Source: Pseudomonadota bacterium
GTDB taxonomy: Bacteria; Pseudomonadota; Gammaproteobacteria; CAMYNG01
DNA length: 15,382 nt
Direction: 5' to 3'
Assembly: GCA_020347585.1 (NCBI GenBank)
Contig: CP070733.1
Coordinates: 1,557,354 to 1,572,735 of the forward strand
In this document: one piece after another, positions 5,767 to 13,112 of the stretch
How the letters are laid out: every line of letters starts with the position of its first letter
Position numbering within the stretch: the stretch's first letter is position 1
Translations under genes and position numbers: made by a program
Notes under the pieces: generated by a model
What the model was told of the DNA's origin: nothing
Database searches by the model: none
Seen by the model: the letters and a program-made list of their open reading frames with translations, nothing else

Positions 5767-6633
5767 TTACTTCACCACATCTGCCAACAGCTGCGCCAGT
5801 TCAATAACGTTGCTCGAGTGCGCAACGCTGTCGGTGCTCCACACCTCCCCTACACCGGCATCGCGCAGCGACTGCAGTGCATCATCCACGAACAATGCGT
5901 GGGCAACCAGTACGTGAACCGCCGCGGCACCGCGCTCGTACAACCCGCGCGTGGCCGACACCAGCGTTTGACCCGTGCTGGCCACATCGTCCACCAGCAC
6001 GGCCTCGCGGCCGGCGTAATCATAGTCGGGTAGCGTAACGAACACGTCGCGATCGCCGCGGCGTTGCTTGCGGCCCACTACGTAGTCGAACCCCGTGTCC
6101 TCGCACACCTGCCGCACCCACTGTTCAGACTCGCTGTCCGGCCCTACCAGTAAAGGATGCGCGAGTCGGTCGCGTAAAAAAGGCCCCATCAATGGCGCGG
6201 AAGCCACCGCAATCACGCGCGCCGCTGGCACCGCCTCTGCGAGTTCGCCGGTGCGGTGCAAATGCGGATCCACTGTGACCACTTCGTCGACCAAGTCAGC
6301 CAGAAAACGCCCGACGATGTGCTGGCTCACGGCCTCGCCACGATTGAACACTGCATCCTGGCGCATGTAGCACAGGTAGGGACTGACCAAGCTAATATGC
6401 CGCGCCCCGAGATCGCGGGCGGTGGCTGCGGACAACATGAGTTCGATGAGCTTGGCGTTCGGCTGATCGAGGCTGCGGCAAATAATCACATCACCCGGCA
6501 CCTGCGCGGGCAATCGCACCAGGCTTTCGCCGTCCGGGAAACGGTGCAGGCCGATCATTTCCAGCGGCGCGCCAATGGCGGTGGCAAGGCGCTGTGCCTG
6601 GGACATATAGTCGGGAAAGCCGAGAACCAGCAT
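5767..6633 (-). CDS. prs: archaeal-type ribose-phosphate pyrophosphokinase (PRPP synthetase)
   Basis: This 288-residue enzyme is predicted to make PRPP and AMP from ribose 5-phosphate and ATP. Motifs in order: FPDGES (32-37); 'SPYLCYMRQD' ending at 93, with the ATP-contacting RQD; VDPHLHR (121-127), the catalytic His region; 'GRKQRRGDRD' (187-196), the flexible loop with Lys and Arg residues; and VLVDDVASTGQT (212-223), the PRPP-binding loop. It is shorter than the usual ~315-residue bacterial Prs. Its 'SPYL-YMRQD ... VDPHLHR ... DD--STG-T' form is nearer to archaeal enzymes, so a second, housekeeping prs elsewhere in the genome is likely. The start ATG overlaps the AMP phosphorylase stop as TGATG, so the two genes are translationally coupled. 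This pairing suggests the PRPP or the AMP it produces is handled together with AMP phosphorolysis. Confidence 0.9.
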   Translation of the reverse strand: MLVLGFPDYMSQAQRLATAIGAPLEMIGLHRFPDGESLVRLPAQVPGDVIICRSLDQPNAKLIELMLSAATARDLGARHISLVSPYLCYMRQDAVFNRGEAVSQHIVGRFLADLVDEVVTVDPHLHRTGELAEAVPAARVIAVASAPLMGPFLRDRLAHPLLVGPDSESEQWVRQVCEDTGFDYVVGRKQRRGDRDVFVTLPDYDYAGREAVLVDDVASTGQTLVSATRGLYERGAAAVHVLVAHALFVDDALQSLRDAGVGEVWSTDSVAHSSNVIELAQLLADVVK

Positions 6634-8201
6634 CAGAACTCAACGAATACCTTCGGGATCTGGTCGGCGCTCCCGATGGTATAACCGTTGTTGCGCCCGG
6701 CCAGCGCGCGGGCAAAATCGAAGTCGGCCTGAAATTCCGCGTGCACGCGGTAGAGGACATCACCCGCCTCCACTTCGTCACCCAGCTTACGGAGCAACTC
6801 CACGCCCGCGCCCTTGTCGAGCGGTGCACCGGCCAGGCGTGCGATACGCGCCATGCGATAGTTGTCGATTCCCGTTACCACCCCGCTGCGCGGTGCATTC
6901 ATTTCAAAACTCAACCCGCCAAGTTGATAGCGTTCAGCCTGCGCACCCTGTGCCTCGATAATGTTTTTCATCTTCGCCAGAGCACGGCCCGAATCAAGAA
7001 TATCGCGGGCAATGTTGAAGCCATCGCCACCGCGCACATCGGGATCGAATTCGAGCACTCGCCCAGCCAGACGCAGTGCCTTCTGGCGCAGATCGGCCGG
7101 TGCATCGGGATGGTTCTCCAGCACCTGCATCACATCGCGTGCCTCGAGCACCGGACCGATACCATTCCCTACCGGCTGACGTCCGTCAGTGATAATGACC
7201 TGAACGTGCAGTCCCAGCCGATCGCCGACGAATTCAAATAGCTTGCGCAACGCCAGCGCCTCGCGCATATGGCGAACCTTGGCGGTCGGTCCCACCGGCA
7301 TATCGATCATCAGGTGGGTCGAGCCGGCAGCGATCTTTTTGGCGAGTATCGACGCGACCAGCTGGCTCGATGAGTCGATACCAAGCGGTCGCTCGACGGA
7401 TATCAGCATATCGTCCACCGGTGCGAGGCGCGCCGTTCCGCCCCAGGCGAGACAACCTCGCTGTTTGCGCACGATGTCATGCAGGCGCCGGGGAGAAAGG
7501 TCCACGCGCGCCAGCACTTCCATGGTATCGCTGGTGCCCGCCGGTGAAGTGATGGCTCGACTGGAGGTCTTGGGGATAAGCATGCCGTGTGCAGCAACGA
7601 TCGGCACCACCAGCATGGACGTGCGGTTACCGGGGATGCCACCGATACAGTGTTTGTCGGCGACCAGCGGTTCGTCCCAGTCGAGGCGCTCGCCGCTTTC
7701 GACCATGGCGCGCGTCAGATTCAGCACCTCCTCGCGATCTAGTCCGGTCTCGGACGCAGCCACCAAGAATGCCGCCATCTCCATCTTCGAGTAGCGGCTC
7801 TCGGTGATGTCACGTGCAATGGCATGAAAATCGTCAAGCTCGAGCCGCTCGCCGCTGATCTTGCGGCGCACACATTCCATGGAACGCGGCGGCTCCGCCT
7901 GCGATACACTGACCATGCTGCCAGCATCCAGACCGAGTTGCTCGAAGGCCTGTTCCGAGAGGCCAAGTTCGTCGGTGCCGACGATGGTCACGTCGTCCAC
8001 AACGTTGAGTACCGCCAGCACATGACGTCGGTCGGCATTGATTTCTATCTTGGAGAGCGCCTGGAAACCCTCGGCGCGATAGATAGCGCATTCGCGGTGC
8101 ATGTAGGCGACATTTTCCCGATAGGTGTCGATCGCTACCGGCCTGAGGCGCAGGGTCTTGTGACGCTCCACGCCGACCGCCGTTGGCTCGCCGTTATTCA
8201 T
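6633..8201 (-). CDS. AMP phosphorylase (archaeal-type, thymidine phosphorylase superfamily)
   Basis: This 522-residue enzyme is expected to convert AMP and phosphate to adenine (or other base) and ribose 1,5-bisphosphate. The N-terminal ~85 residues (LRLRPVAIDTYRENVAYMHR...) are the extra domain that separates AMP phosphorylases from the ~440-residue thymidine phosphorylase DeoA. Signature motifs are DKHCIGGIPGNRTS (182-195) and KTSSRAITSPAGTSDTME (211-228), which form the phosphate and nucleotide site. The C-terminal part (VLYRVHAEFQADFDFARALA) is the usual beta-hairpin and tail. The ATG at 8199-8201 is preferred; a GTG at 8235-8237 in the same frame would add 12 residues, and neither has a strong ribosome site. 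In archaea the product feeds ribose-1,5-bisphosphate isomerase and form III RuBisCO; neither is in this window. Thymidine phosphorylase activity is the alternative, but the N-terminal domain argues against it. Confidence 0.88.
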   Translation of the reverse strand: MNNGEPTAVGVERHKTLRLRPVAIDTYRENVAYMHRECAIYRAEGFQALSKIEINADRRHVLAVLNVVDDVTIVGTDELGLSEQAFEQLGLDAGSMVSVSQAEPPRSMECVRRKISGERLELDDFHAIARDITESRYSKMEMAAFLVAASETGLDREEVLNLTRAMVESGERLDWDEPLVADKHCIGGIPGNRTSMLVVPIVAAHGMLIPKTSSRAITSPAGTSDTMEVLARVDLSPRRLHDIVRKQRGCLAWGGTARLAPVDDMLISVERPLGIDSSSQLVASILAKKIAAGSTHLMIDMPVGPTAKVRHMREALALRKLFEFVGDRLGLHVQVIITDGRQPVGNGIGPVLEARDVMQVLENHPDAPADLRQKALRLAGRVLEFDPDVRGGDGFNIARDILDSGRALAKMKNIIEAQGAQAERYQLGGLSFEMNAPRSGVVTGIDNYRMARIARLAGAPLDKGAGVELLRKLGDEVEAGDVLYRVHAEFQADFDFARALAGRNNGYTIGSADQIPKVFVEF

Positions 8202-8311
8202 GTCCGCTTTCGCACTCGCGTACGCTGGATGCTGCACTCTTCAAAATAGGGCGTTTCAACCCATGGCGCAAGTCTTGCCAGCGGCGTTAGTGCAAAAAGC
8301 ACAACGGTACC

Positions 8312-8317
8312 TATAAT
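8312..8317 (+). promoter_or_regulatory. candidate -10 hexamer (TATAAT) for the 61-residue gene
   Basis: A perfect TATAAT lies 33 bases before the ATG at 8351, which would start the transcript around 8324. The -35 position has only a poor match (around 8288-8294). A small inverted repeat GTGC-AAAAA-GCAC (8290-8302) overlaps the -35 region. It supports the view that the short plus-strand frame is a real gene. Confidence 0.4.
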
Positions 8318-8350
8318 GGCAACCCTGCCATAACCGGTGTGATGTGTTTC

Positions 8351-8536
8351 ATGGCGGTTTACTATGACATTCAGCGCGATAACGAATCCGGCAGGTGGTT
8401 CTTCGTCATATTTGGAGAACAGGGCGAAGATGTCTACGAAAGCGAGCCGGGATTTGACTCTGACCAACAAGCGGAAGGCGCGGCGCTGCGCTGGATCGCC
8501 GACAACCTAATCGGCGGTGACGAAGACCGACGTTAA
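8351..8536 (+). CDS. small acidic hypothetical protein
   Basis: This 61-residue protein reads 'MAVYYDIQRDNESGRWFFVI', 'FGEQGEDVYESEPGFDSDQQ', 'AEGAALRWIADNLIGGDEDRR'. I do not recognise a family for certain. The order strand, 'SGRW-F', strand, acidic turn, 'G+-S---AE-AA--WI' loosely recalls the beta-beta-beta-alpha fold of YegP/DUF1508 repeats, but this is shape rather than identity. It is acidic, soluble and without Cys. An ATG 12 bases upstream (8339) is in frame; 8351 is preferred because the protein pattern begins there, though GGTGTG is the only ribosome-site-like sequence nearby. A TATAAT box lies upstream. It runs opposite to all four nucleotide-metabolism genes around it, ending 20 bases from the convergent Nudix gene. 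Confidence 0.6.
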   Translation: MAVYYDIQRDNESGRWFFVIFGEQGEDVYESEPGFDSDQQAEGAALRWIADNLIGGDEDRR

Positions 8537-8556
8537 TTCCCGGCGTTAGTTCTTAG

Positions 8557-8991
8557 TTAGTCGGATGCAGCCGGCATCGCCGTGACCACCTGGCTGGCCC
8601 AGTCGAGGATCGCCTGCAACCTTTCCACCAACAACTCGCGGGCCTCACTGAAGGGCAACCAGCGGAACTCGTGATGCTCCGGTCGCCCCAAAGAGGGGTT
8701 GAAAGGGAGCGCCACCGCGCCGCGGTCACTGCGGGCAAGGTAAAAACGCGCAATCTTGCCGCGCCCGTAGACCGGGGTCTCGCGATACGCCGTCCCCCAC
8801 GGAAATTCCAGGTCGCACAGGGACGTCTCCTCTTCGATCTCGCGCCTTGCTGCATCCAGTGGCGATTCCCCCGCTTCAACCTCACCCTTGGGAAAATCCC
8901 AATAGTTATAGGCACGCAACAGAAGAAAGTGCGGCACGTTATCGCGCCAACGCACCACTACCGCACCCGCCGACAAGGTTCGCGCTTTCAT
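8557..8991 (-). CDS. Nudix hydrolase, Ap4A pyrophosphatase-like
   Basis: This 144-residue protein has a Nudix box at residues 36-58: G-x5-E-x7-R-E-I-E-E-E-T-S-L. It matches GX5EX7REUXEEXGU except that the near-terminal Gly is Ser57. The catalytic Glu residues are all present. The short length, the 'SAGAVVVRW---VPHFLLLRAYNYWDFPKGEVEAGE' opening and the 'RPEHHEFRWLPFSEARELL' ending resemble asymmetric bis(5'-nucleosyl)-tetraphosphatases, which cut Ap4A to ATP and AMP. Specificity within Nudix proteins is hard to read from sequence, so the substrate is inferred, helped by its place 23 bases after apt on the same strand. The start ATG lacks a good ribosome site (CCTCGCA before it), which fits translation dependent on the upstream apt gene. 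Confidence 0.82.
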   Translation of the reverse strand: MKARTLSAGAVVVRWRDNVPHFLLLRAYNYWDFPKGEVEAGESPLDAARREIEEETSLCDLEFPWGTAYRETPVYGRGKIARFYLARSDRGAVALPFNPSLGRPEHHEFRWLPFSEARELLVERLQAILDWASQVVTAMPAASD

Positions 8992-9014
8992 TGCGAGGCA
9001 GTACGCAATACGTT

Positions 9015-9530
9015 TCAGTAGTGCAACAGAGAGTGGACGCGGCGGTTACCAAGCTTCTCGCGGCCGTTGAGGAAGTCGAGTTCAACCACAAATGCACACG
9101 CGGCAACCTGCGCTCCGAGTTTTTCAAGTAACTCGCAGCTCGCGGCTGCGGTTCCGCCGGTGGCCAACACATCGTCGACCACCAGGACCCGGTCATCGGA
9201 TGTTAGTGCGTCCACGTGCACCTCGAGGCTTTCCGAACCGTATTCCAGGTCGTAGGAGATACTGTGCACGTCGTACGGCAGTTTGCCGGGTTTACGTAAC
9301 GGGACAAAGGAGATACCAAGATCCCAGGCCACGAGGCTGCCGAAGATAAAACCGCGCGCCTCCATGCCCACCACTGCCGTTAGCCGCTCACCGAGGAACG
9401 GATGCATCAACTGGTGTATCGCAAGGCGCAATGCAGCGGGATCCTTTACGAGCGGCGTTATATCGCGGTAAATGACACCTTGCTGTGGAAAATCGGGAAC
9501 ATCCCGAATTCTTGTGCGCAAACGTTCCAC
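9015..9530 (-). CDS. apt: adenine phosphoribosyltransferase
   Basis: This 171-residue purine-salvage enzyme makes AMP and pyrophosphate from adenine and PRPP in the cytosol. 'RIRDVPDFPQQGVIYRDITP' (7-26) is the Apt N-terminal signature, 'GMEARGFIFG' (55-64) is the adenine-side loop, 'VPLRKPGKLPY' (76-86) is the flexible loop, and VVDDVLATGGT (117-127) is the PRPP-binding motif. Length is normal. The start is the GTG at 9528-9530, supported by a strong GGAGGT five bases upstream. Apt is the first gene of an apt-Nudix pair and lies about 0.8 kb upstream of the AMP phosphorylase-Prs pair on the same strand. Its two substrates are therefore the products of those neighbours. Confidence 0.95.
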   Translation of the reverse strand: MERLRTRIRDVPDFPQQGVIYRDITPLVKDPAALRLAIHQLMHPFLGERLTAVVGMEARGFIFGSLVAWDLGISFVPLRKPGKLPYDVHSISYDLEYGSESLEVHVDALTSDDRVLVVDDVLATGGTAAASCELLEKLGAQVAACAFVVELDFLNGREKLGNRRVHSLLHY

Positions 9531-9744
9531 CTGATACCTCCGTCAGCGATCCGCTGGTTTTCGTTCCTGTTTGGTCTAGTGGCTTGCGGCGGTTGCTTGT
9601 CCCACCTCACACCGCAAATTTGCAAGACGCAGTCGCTGCCTTGTGCGCTTTAGTATACTGGCAGAGCCCCGCTCCGGTAAGGCCTGAGTTGGGCGCGTGT
9701 AACAGAGCGGGAACTGTCACGACGCAAGATTTGACAACAAAACC
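9531..9744. promoter_or_regulatory. divergent promoter region between apt and putP
   Basis: The 214-base gap has no gene. A palindromic AGTATACT at 9652-9659 offers a TATACT -10 hexamer on both strands. For apt a weak -35 (TTACCG, 17 bases away) can be drawn; for putP no -35 is evident. A TTGACA at 9731-9736 is too close to the putP start to be its -35. No operator for a PutR/PutA type regulator is recognised. Confidence 0.35.
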
Positions 9745-11235
9745 ATGCAAGCTGACCAGGCGCTGATCGCGCTGACTTTTGTCGTCTATATCGCCACCAT
9801 GCTGGCGATCGGTGCAGTGGCCTGGCGACGCACCCGTAACCTTGCCGACTACATCCTCGGCGGGCGCACGCTGGGTCGCTGGGTCACAGCCATCAGTGCA
9901 GGCGCCTCTGACATGAGTGGTTGGCTGCTACTGGGCCTGCCGGGCTACGCCTACGCTGCAGGTTTTGAGGCGGGTTGGATCGCACTTGGCCTGTTAATCG
10001 GCACGTGGCTGAACTGGCGGCTGGTGGCCGCACGCCTGCGCCGCTACTCGGAGCTTGCCGGTGACAGCCTGACCCTGCCCGAGTTTTTTGAACAACGCTT
10101 CCATGACACCTCGCACGTGTTGCGGGTGGTCTCTGCGTTGTTCATTCTCTTGTTCTTTCTCTTCTACACCAGCTCCGGGCTGGTGGCTGGCGGCAAGCTA
10201 TTCAACGCCGTGTTCGATTTACCGTATCAGTGGGCAGTCGCGGTCGGTGCCCTGACCATCCTTGTCTATACCTTCCTGGGCGGATTCCTCGCGGTATCGT
10301 GGACCGATCTGTTTCAGGGACTGCTGATGGCGCTCGCACTGTTGCTGGTGCCGGTACTTGCAATCTTGGCGCTTGGCGGCGCCGGCGCAACACTCGACGG
10401 TATGCGTACGATCAACCCGGCGTTGCTCGACCCGTTCAGCGATGCACAGGGCAAAGTGCTTTCGGTGCTCGCAGTTGCATCGCTACTCGGCTGGGGGCTG
10501 GGGTATTTTGGCCAACCCCACATCCTGGCGCGCTTTGCCGCCATCCGCACGCCTGGCAAGGTTCCGGCGGCACGCCGTATCGCCATGAGCTGGGTCACGC
10601 TGTGCATGGGTGGCGCCCTGCTCACCGGGTTCGCCGGCGTCGGTTTTCTCACCGAACCATTGCACGGCCCCGATACCGAAAAGGTTTTCATCATGCTGGT
10701 CAACGCGCTGTTGCACCCGGTAGTTGCCGGCATGTGCCTGGCGGGCATTCTTGCGGCGATTATGAGCACGGCTGACTCGCAGCTGCTGGTGTCTGCCTCG
10801 GCACTGACCGAAGACTTCTACAAGGCGCTGCTGCGTCGCGACGCAAGCGAGAGCGAACTGGTATGGATCGGCCGTGGAGCCGTGCTTGCGCTTGCCGTGG
10901 TGGCCCTCGCGCTGGCATGGGACCCGGACCGCAAAGTGCTGGACCTGGTCGCCTGGGCATGGGCCGGGTTTGGCGCCGCATTCGGCCCCACCTTGCTACT
11001 CGCCCTGTTTTGGCGGCGCATGAACCGTTACGGCGCGCTGGCCGGCATCGTGACCGGTGGTCTGACGGTTGTGATTTGGGAACAACTCGCCAGCGGGCTG
11101 TTCGATCTTTACGAACTGGTGCCGGGGTTCGCGCTATCCCTGCTAGCGGGAACGCTCGTCAGTCTGGCAACCCCCCCGCCCCCTGACACAGTTACCGCGC
11201 AGTTCGATGAGGCCATCGACGCGGGCACAACATAA
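9745..11235 (+). CDS. putP: sodium/proline symporter PutP
   Basis: This 496-residue inner-membrane protein of the sodium:solute symporter family imports L-proline with Na+. The diagnostic run 'SAGASDMSGWLLLGLPGYAY' (about 52-71) followed by 'GWIALGLLIGTWLNW' is nearly the PutP signature and includes residues that line the Na+ and proline sites. 'FYTSSGLVAGGKLFN' (140s-150s) and 'GILAAIMSTADSQLLVSASA' (about 333-352) are also characteristic. About 12-13 hydrophobic helices can be traced. The ATG at 9745 is the first good start before the first helix; no strong ribosome site is visible. No putA (proline dehydrogenase) is next to it, so it could serve osmoprotection as well as catabolism. It ends 18 bases from the convergent Mth938 gene. 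Confidence 0.92.
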   Translation: MQADQALIALTFVVYIATMLAIGAVAWRRTRNLADYILGGRTLGRWVTAISAGASDMSGWLLLGLPGYAYAAGFEAGWIALGLLIGTWLNWRLVAARLRRYSELAGDSLTLPEFFEQRFHDTSHVLRVVSALFILLFFLFYTSSGLVAGGKLFNAVFDLPYQWAVAVGALTILVYTFLGGFLAVSWTDLFQGLLMALALLLVPVLAILALGGAGATLDGMRTINPALLDPFSDAQGKVLSVLAVASLLGWGLGYFGQPHILARFAAIRTPGKVPAARRIAMSWVTLCMGGALLTGFAGVGFLTEPLHGPDTEKVFIMLVNALLHPVVAGMCLAGILAAIMSTADSQLLVSASALTEDFYKALLRRDASESELVWIGRGAVLALAVVALALAWDPDRKVLDLVAWAWAGFGAAFGPTLLLALFWRRMNRYGALAGIVTGGLTVVIWEQLASGLFDLYELVPGFALSLLAGTLVSLATPPPPDTVTAQFDEAIDAGTT

Positions 11236-11253
11236 GGCGCCGCACAACGCCAA

Positions 11254-11598
11254 TCAACAGGTGAGATGCAGTGCAGCGACAACGTTGGCGCACTGGCGCT
11301 GCAGACGATTGAACTCCTCCACAGCCGTTGCGGTAGGCGCAATGTGTAGCTCGATGCCCTGCGCTTCGAGAAACGTGCGCGTTTCGTCCGGCACCATCAT
11401 GCGGCCGTAACAACCGGTGCCGATCACCAGTACCTCGGGCCGGGACGCCACCACCTCTTCAAGGTCATCCCGGTCGAGACGATGGCCCTGCTTGCGCCAC
11501 CACTCGGCGTTGACCTGCTCCGGCAGGATGATTACGTCCGATGTAAACGTCTTGCCATCGACTTCGATGCGGCCAAACTCGTAGCGGGTCACCTGCAC
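11254..11598 (-). CDS. Mth938-domain (DUF498/NDUFAF3-like) protein
   Basis: This 114-residue single-domain protein contains 'VIILPEQVNAEWWRKQGHRL' (about 22-41), the usual strand-helix of the family, and 'PEVLVIGTGCYGRMMVPDET' (about 54-73), the conserved 'LL-GTG---R-P' core. It ends with 'GIELHIAPTATAVEEFNRLQ'. Eukaryotic relatives (NDUFAF3) help assemble respiratory complex I; the role of the bacterial stand-alone form is not known. The GTG start at 11596-11598 has AGGAG seven bases upstream. It is the last gene of a minus-strand set with cupin and quinone-oxidoreductase-like genes, 18 bases after the cupin stop. Confidence 0.85.
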   Translation of the reverse strand: MQVTRYEFGRIEVDGKTFTSDVIILPEQVNAEWWRKQGHRLDRDDLEEVVASRPEVLVIGTGCYGRMMVPDETRTFLEAQGIELHIAPTATAVEEFNRLQRQCANVVAALHLTC

Positions 11599-11616
11599 GT
11601 GAACGCTCCTGTTGGG

Positions 11617-11928
11617 TCAGCCGACACGCACCGCATCCAAGCTGACCACCGGCTCGTCGCCCATCACTTCCGCGCTGTGCACGACACCGTGCGGTATCTC
11701 CAGGCAATCGCCCGCTTCAAGGATCACCGAACGACCATGCATGGTCATGCGAAAGCGCCCGAACAAAACCGCATCGATCTTGTCAACCGCGTGGGTGTGA
11801 TCGGGGAAATACGTGCCGGGAGAATAAACATAGCGTGTCACTCGGTAACCGCGCGACTTTAGTCTTACGCGCAGCTTTTCCTCGCTCGGCGCACCATCGA
11901 CCTCGGTGTCCCAGTGTTCAATGTGCAT
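11617..11928 (-). CDS. small single-domain cupin protein
   Basis: This 103-residue protein has one conserved cupin barrel. 'YSPGTYFPDHTHAVDKIDAV' (about 36-55) holds a shortened motif 1 with two histidines and an acidic residue (H-x-H ... D-x-x-D). 'GDCLEIPHGVVHSAEV' (about 73-88) is motif 2 with G---IP-G--H. A divalent metal site is likely; whether it is an enzyme or a sensor is unknown. The ATG at 11926-11928 follows the stop of the upstream oxidoreductase as TGAGATG, which favours re-initiation there. A GTG at 11935-11937 in the same frame would overlap that gene by eight bases and has AAGGA only two bases away. The gene would be co-translated with its neighbours. Confidence 0.85.
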   Translation of the reverse strand: MHIEHWDTEVDGAPSEEKLRVRLKSRGYRVTRYVYSPGTYFPDHTHAVDKIDAVLFGRFRMTMHGRSVILEAGDCLEIPHGVVHSAEVMGDEPVVSLDAVRVG

Positions 11929-11929
11929 C

Positions 11930-12973
11930 TCAGCCACTTTCCTTGGCGTGCCCTTCCCCTTTGGGCAGGGTACGCAAGGGCATGGTCAGGACGATCTTGC
12001 CAATACCATGCCCTTCCTCGATCAGCGCGTGCGCTTGCGCCGCTTCCTCGAAGGGCAGGGTTTTCCCCACGACAATGCGCAACTCACCTTTCTGAAACAG
12101 ATCAGCGCAGCCATCGAGTATTTTTCCGTGCCGGTTGCGCGCCTCCTGCAGATCATGCAGCATCGGCGTAAGCATCAATTCAAAGCCGACACGCAGATTG
12201 CGGTTGCGCGCTTCCTTCCATACCACGTCGGTGCCCGGGTCGAGCAACGTCACCACATCACCATAGTGCACCACCGCATCCAGTGTGCGCCGAAACACCT
12301 CGCCACCCAGGGTATCGAGCGCCACGTCTACCCCGCGGCCGCCGGTCCACTCGTTGACGGCCTCGACAAAGTCACGCTCCCGGTAGAGCACTGCCTCGTC
12401 GGCCCCCAGTGAACGCGCCAGTTGCGCCTTCTCCTCGCTGCTGACCGTGGTAATGACCCGCGCACCGGCGTGTTTTGCCAGTTGAATTGCCACGTGGCCC
12501 ACGCCCCCCGCGCCGGCGTGCACCAGCACGGTCTGGCCCTCCTGCAACCGTGCACGGTGGTACAAGGCTTCCCACGCGGTAATCAGCACTAGCGGTGCCG
12601 CGGCGGCCTCGATGTAGGTCAGCGCGCGCGGCTTGCGACGCGCCACCTGCTCGTCGACCACGGTGAACTCGGCGTAGTTGCCCTGCACGCCACCCAGGCC
12701 GCCGTTGCAAAACCACACGTCGTCACCGGGGCGTAAACGCGTCACGTCCTTGCCCGTTTCAACTACCTCGCCGACCCCGTCGCAACCCAGCACGGCGGGC
12801 AATTCACCTTGAGCGAACAAGCCGCGGGTGCGGATCTTGGTGTCGACGGGATTGACGCCGGCCGCCTTGAGGCGCACCTTGAGTTGCGTTGGCGAGTCGA
12901 TTTGCGGCTCGGCAAGCTCGACAACCACCAGCACCTGCGGTGCGCCAGTCGTGGTCATCTGCACGGCCTTCAT
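11930..12973 (-). CDS. zinc-free MDR-family quinone oxidoreductase-like enzyme
   Basis: This 347-residue medium-chain dehydrogenase/reductase opens with MKAVQMTTTGAPQVLVVVEL, the usual family start. 'VKLKAAGVNPVDTKIRTRGLF'-like segment (about 33-53), 'LGCDGVGEVVETG' (62-74), and the dinucleotide-binding 'AGAGGVGHVAIQLA' (153-166) follow. These match NADPH:quinone reductases (Qor/zeta-crystallin branch). The Cys ligands for structural zinc are absent, as in that branch. The substrate cannot be read from the sequence. The ATG at 12971-12973 is preferred over a GTG at 12998-13000; GGGGA lies about 10 bases upstream. It is the first gene of the oxidoreductase-cupin-Mth938 set and divergent from the symporter gene. 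Confidence 0.85.
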   Translation of the reverse strand: MKAVQMTTTGAPQVLVVVELAEPQIDSPTQLKVRLKAAGVNPVDTKIRTRGLFAQGELPAVLGCDGVGEVVETGKDVTRLRPGDDVWFCNGGLGGVQGNYAEFTVVDEQVARRKPRALTYIEAAAAPLVLITAWEALYHRARLQEGQTVLVHAGAGGVGHVAIQLAKHAGARVITTVSSEEKAQLARSLGADEAVLYRERDFVEAVNEWTGGRGVDVALDTLGGEVFRRTLDAVVHYGDVVTLLDPGTDVVWKEARNRNLRVGFELMLTPMLHDLQEARNRHGKILDGCADLFQKGELRIVVGKTLPFEEAAQAHALIEEGHGIGKIVLTMPLRTLPKGEGHAKESG

Positions 12974-13112
12974 AGACTGATCGTCCCCATGGATCCTCAC
13001 ACTGTGACACGCCCGGCGCTGGATCTGGCGTTGTGTATTCTGCTTACAATACCCCGGTGCCGCGCATCGTCATTTCCCGGTGCCCGACTCAACAATAATA
13101 CGACGTTCCGGA

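Noticed and set aside
9731..9736. Perfect TTGACA hexamer just before putP
   Set aside because: It is only 8 bases before the start codon, so it cannot be the -35 of the putP promoter unless the protein starts after its first helix, which the PutP alignment rules out.
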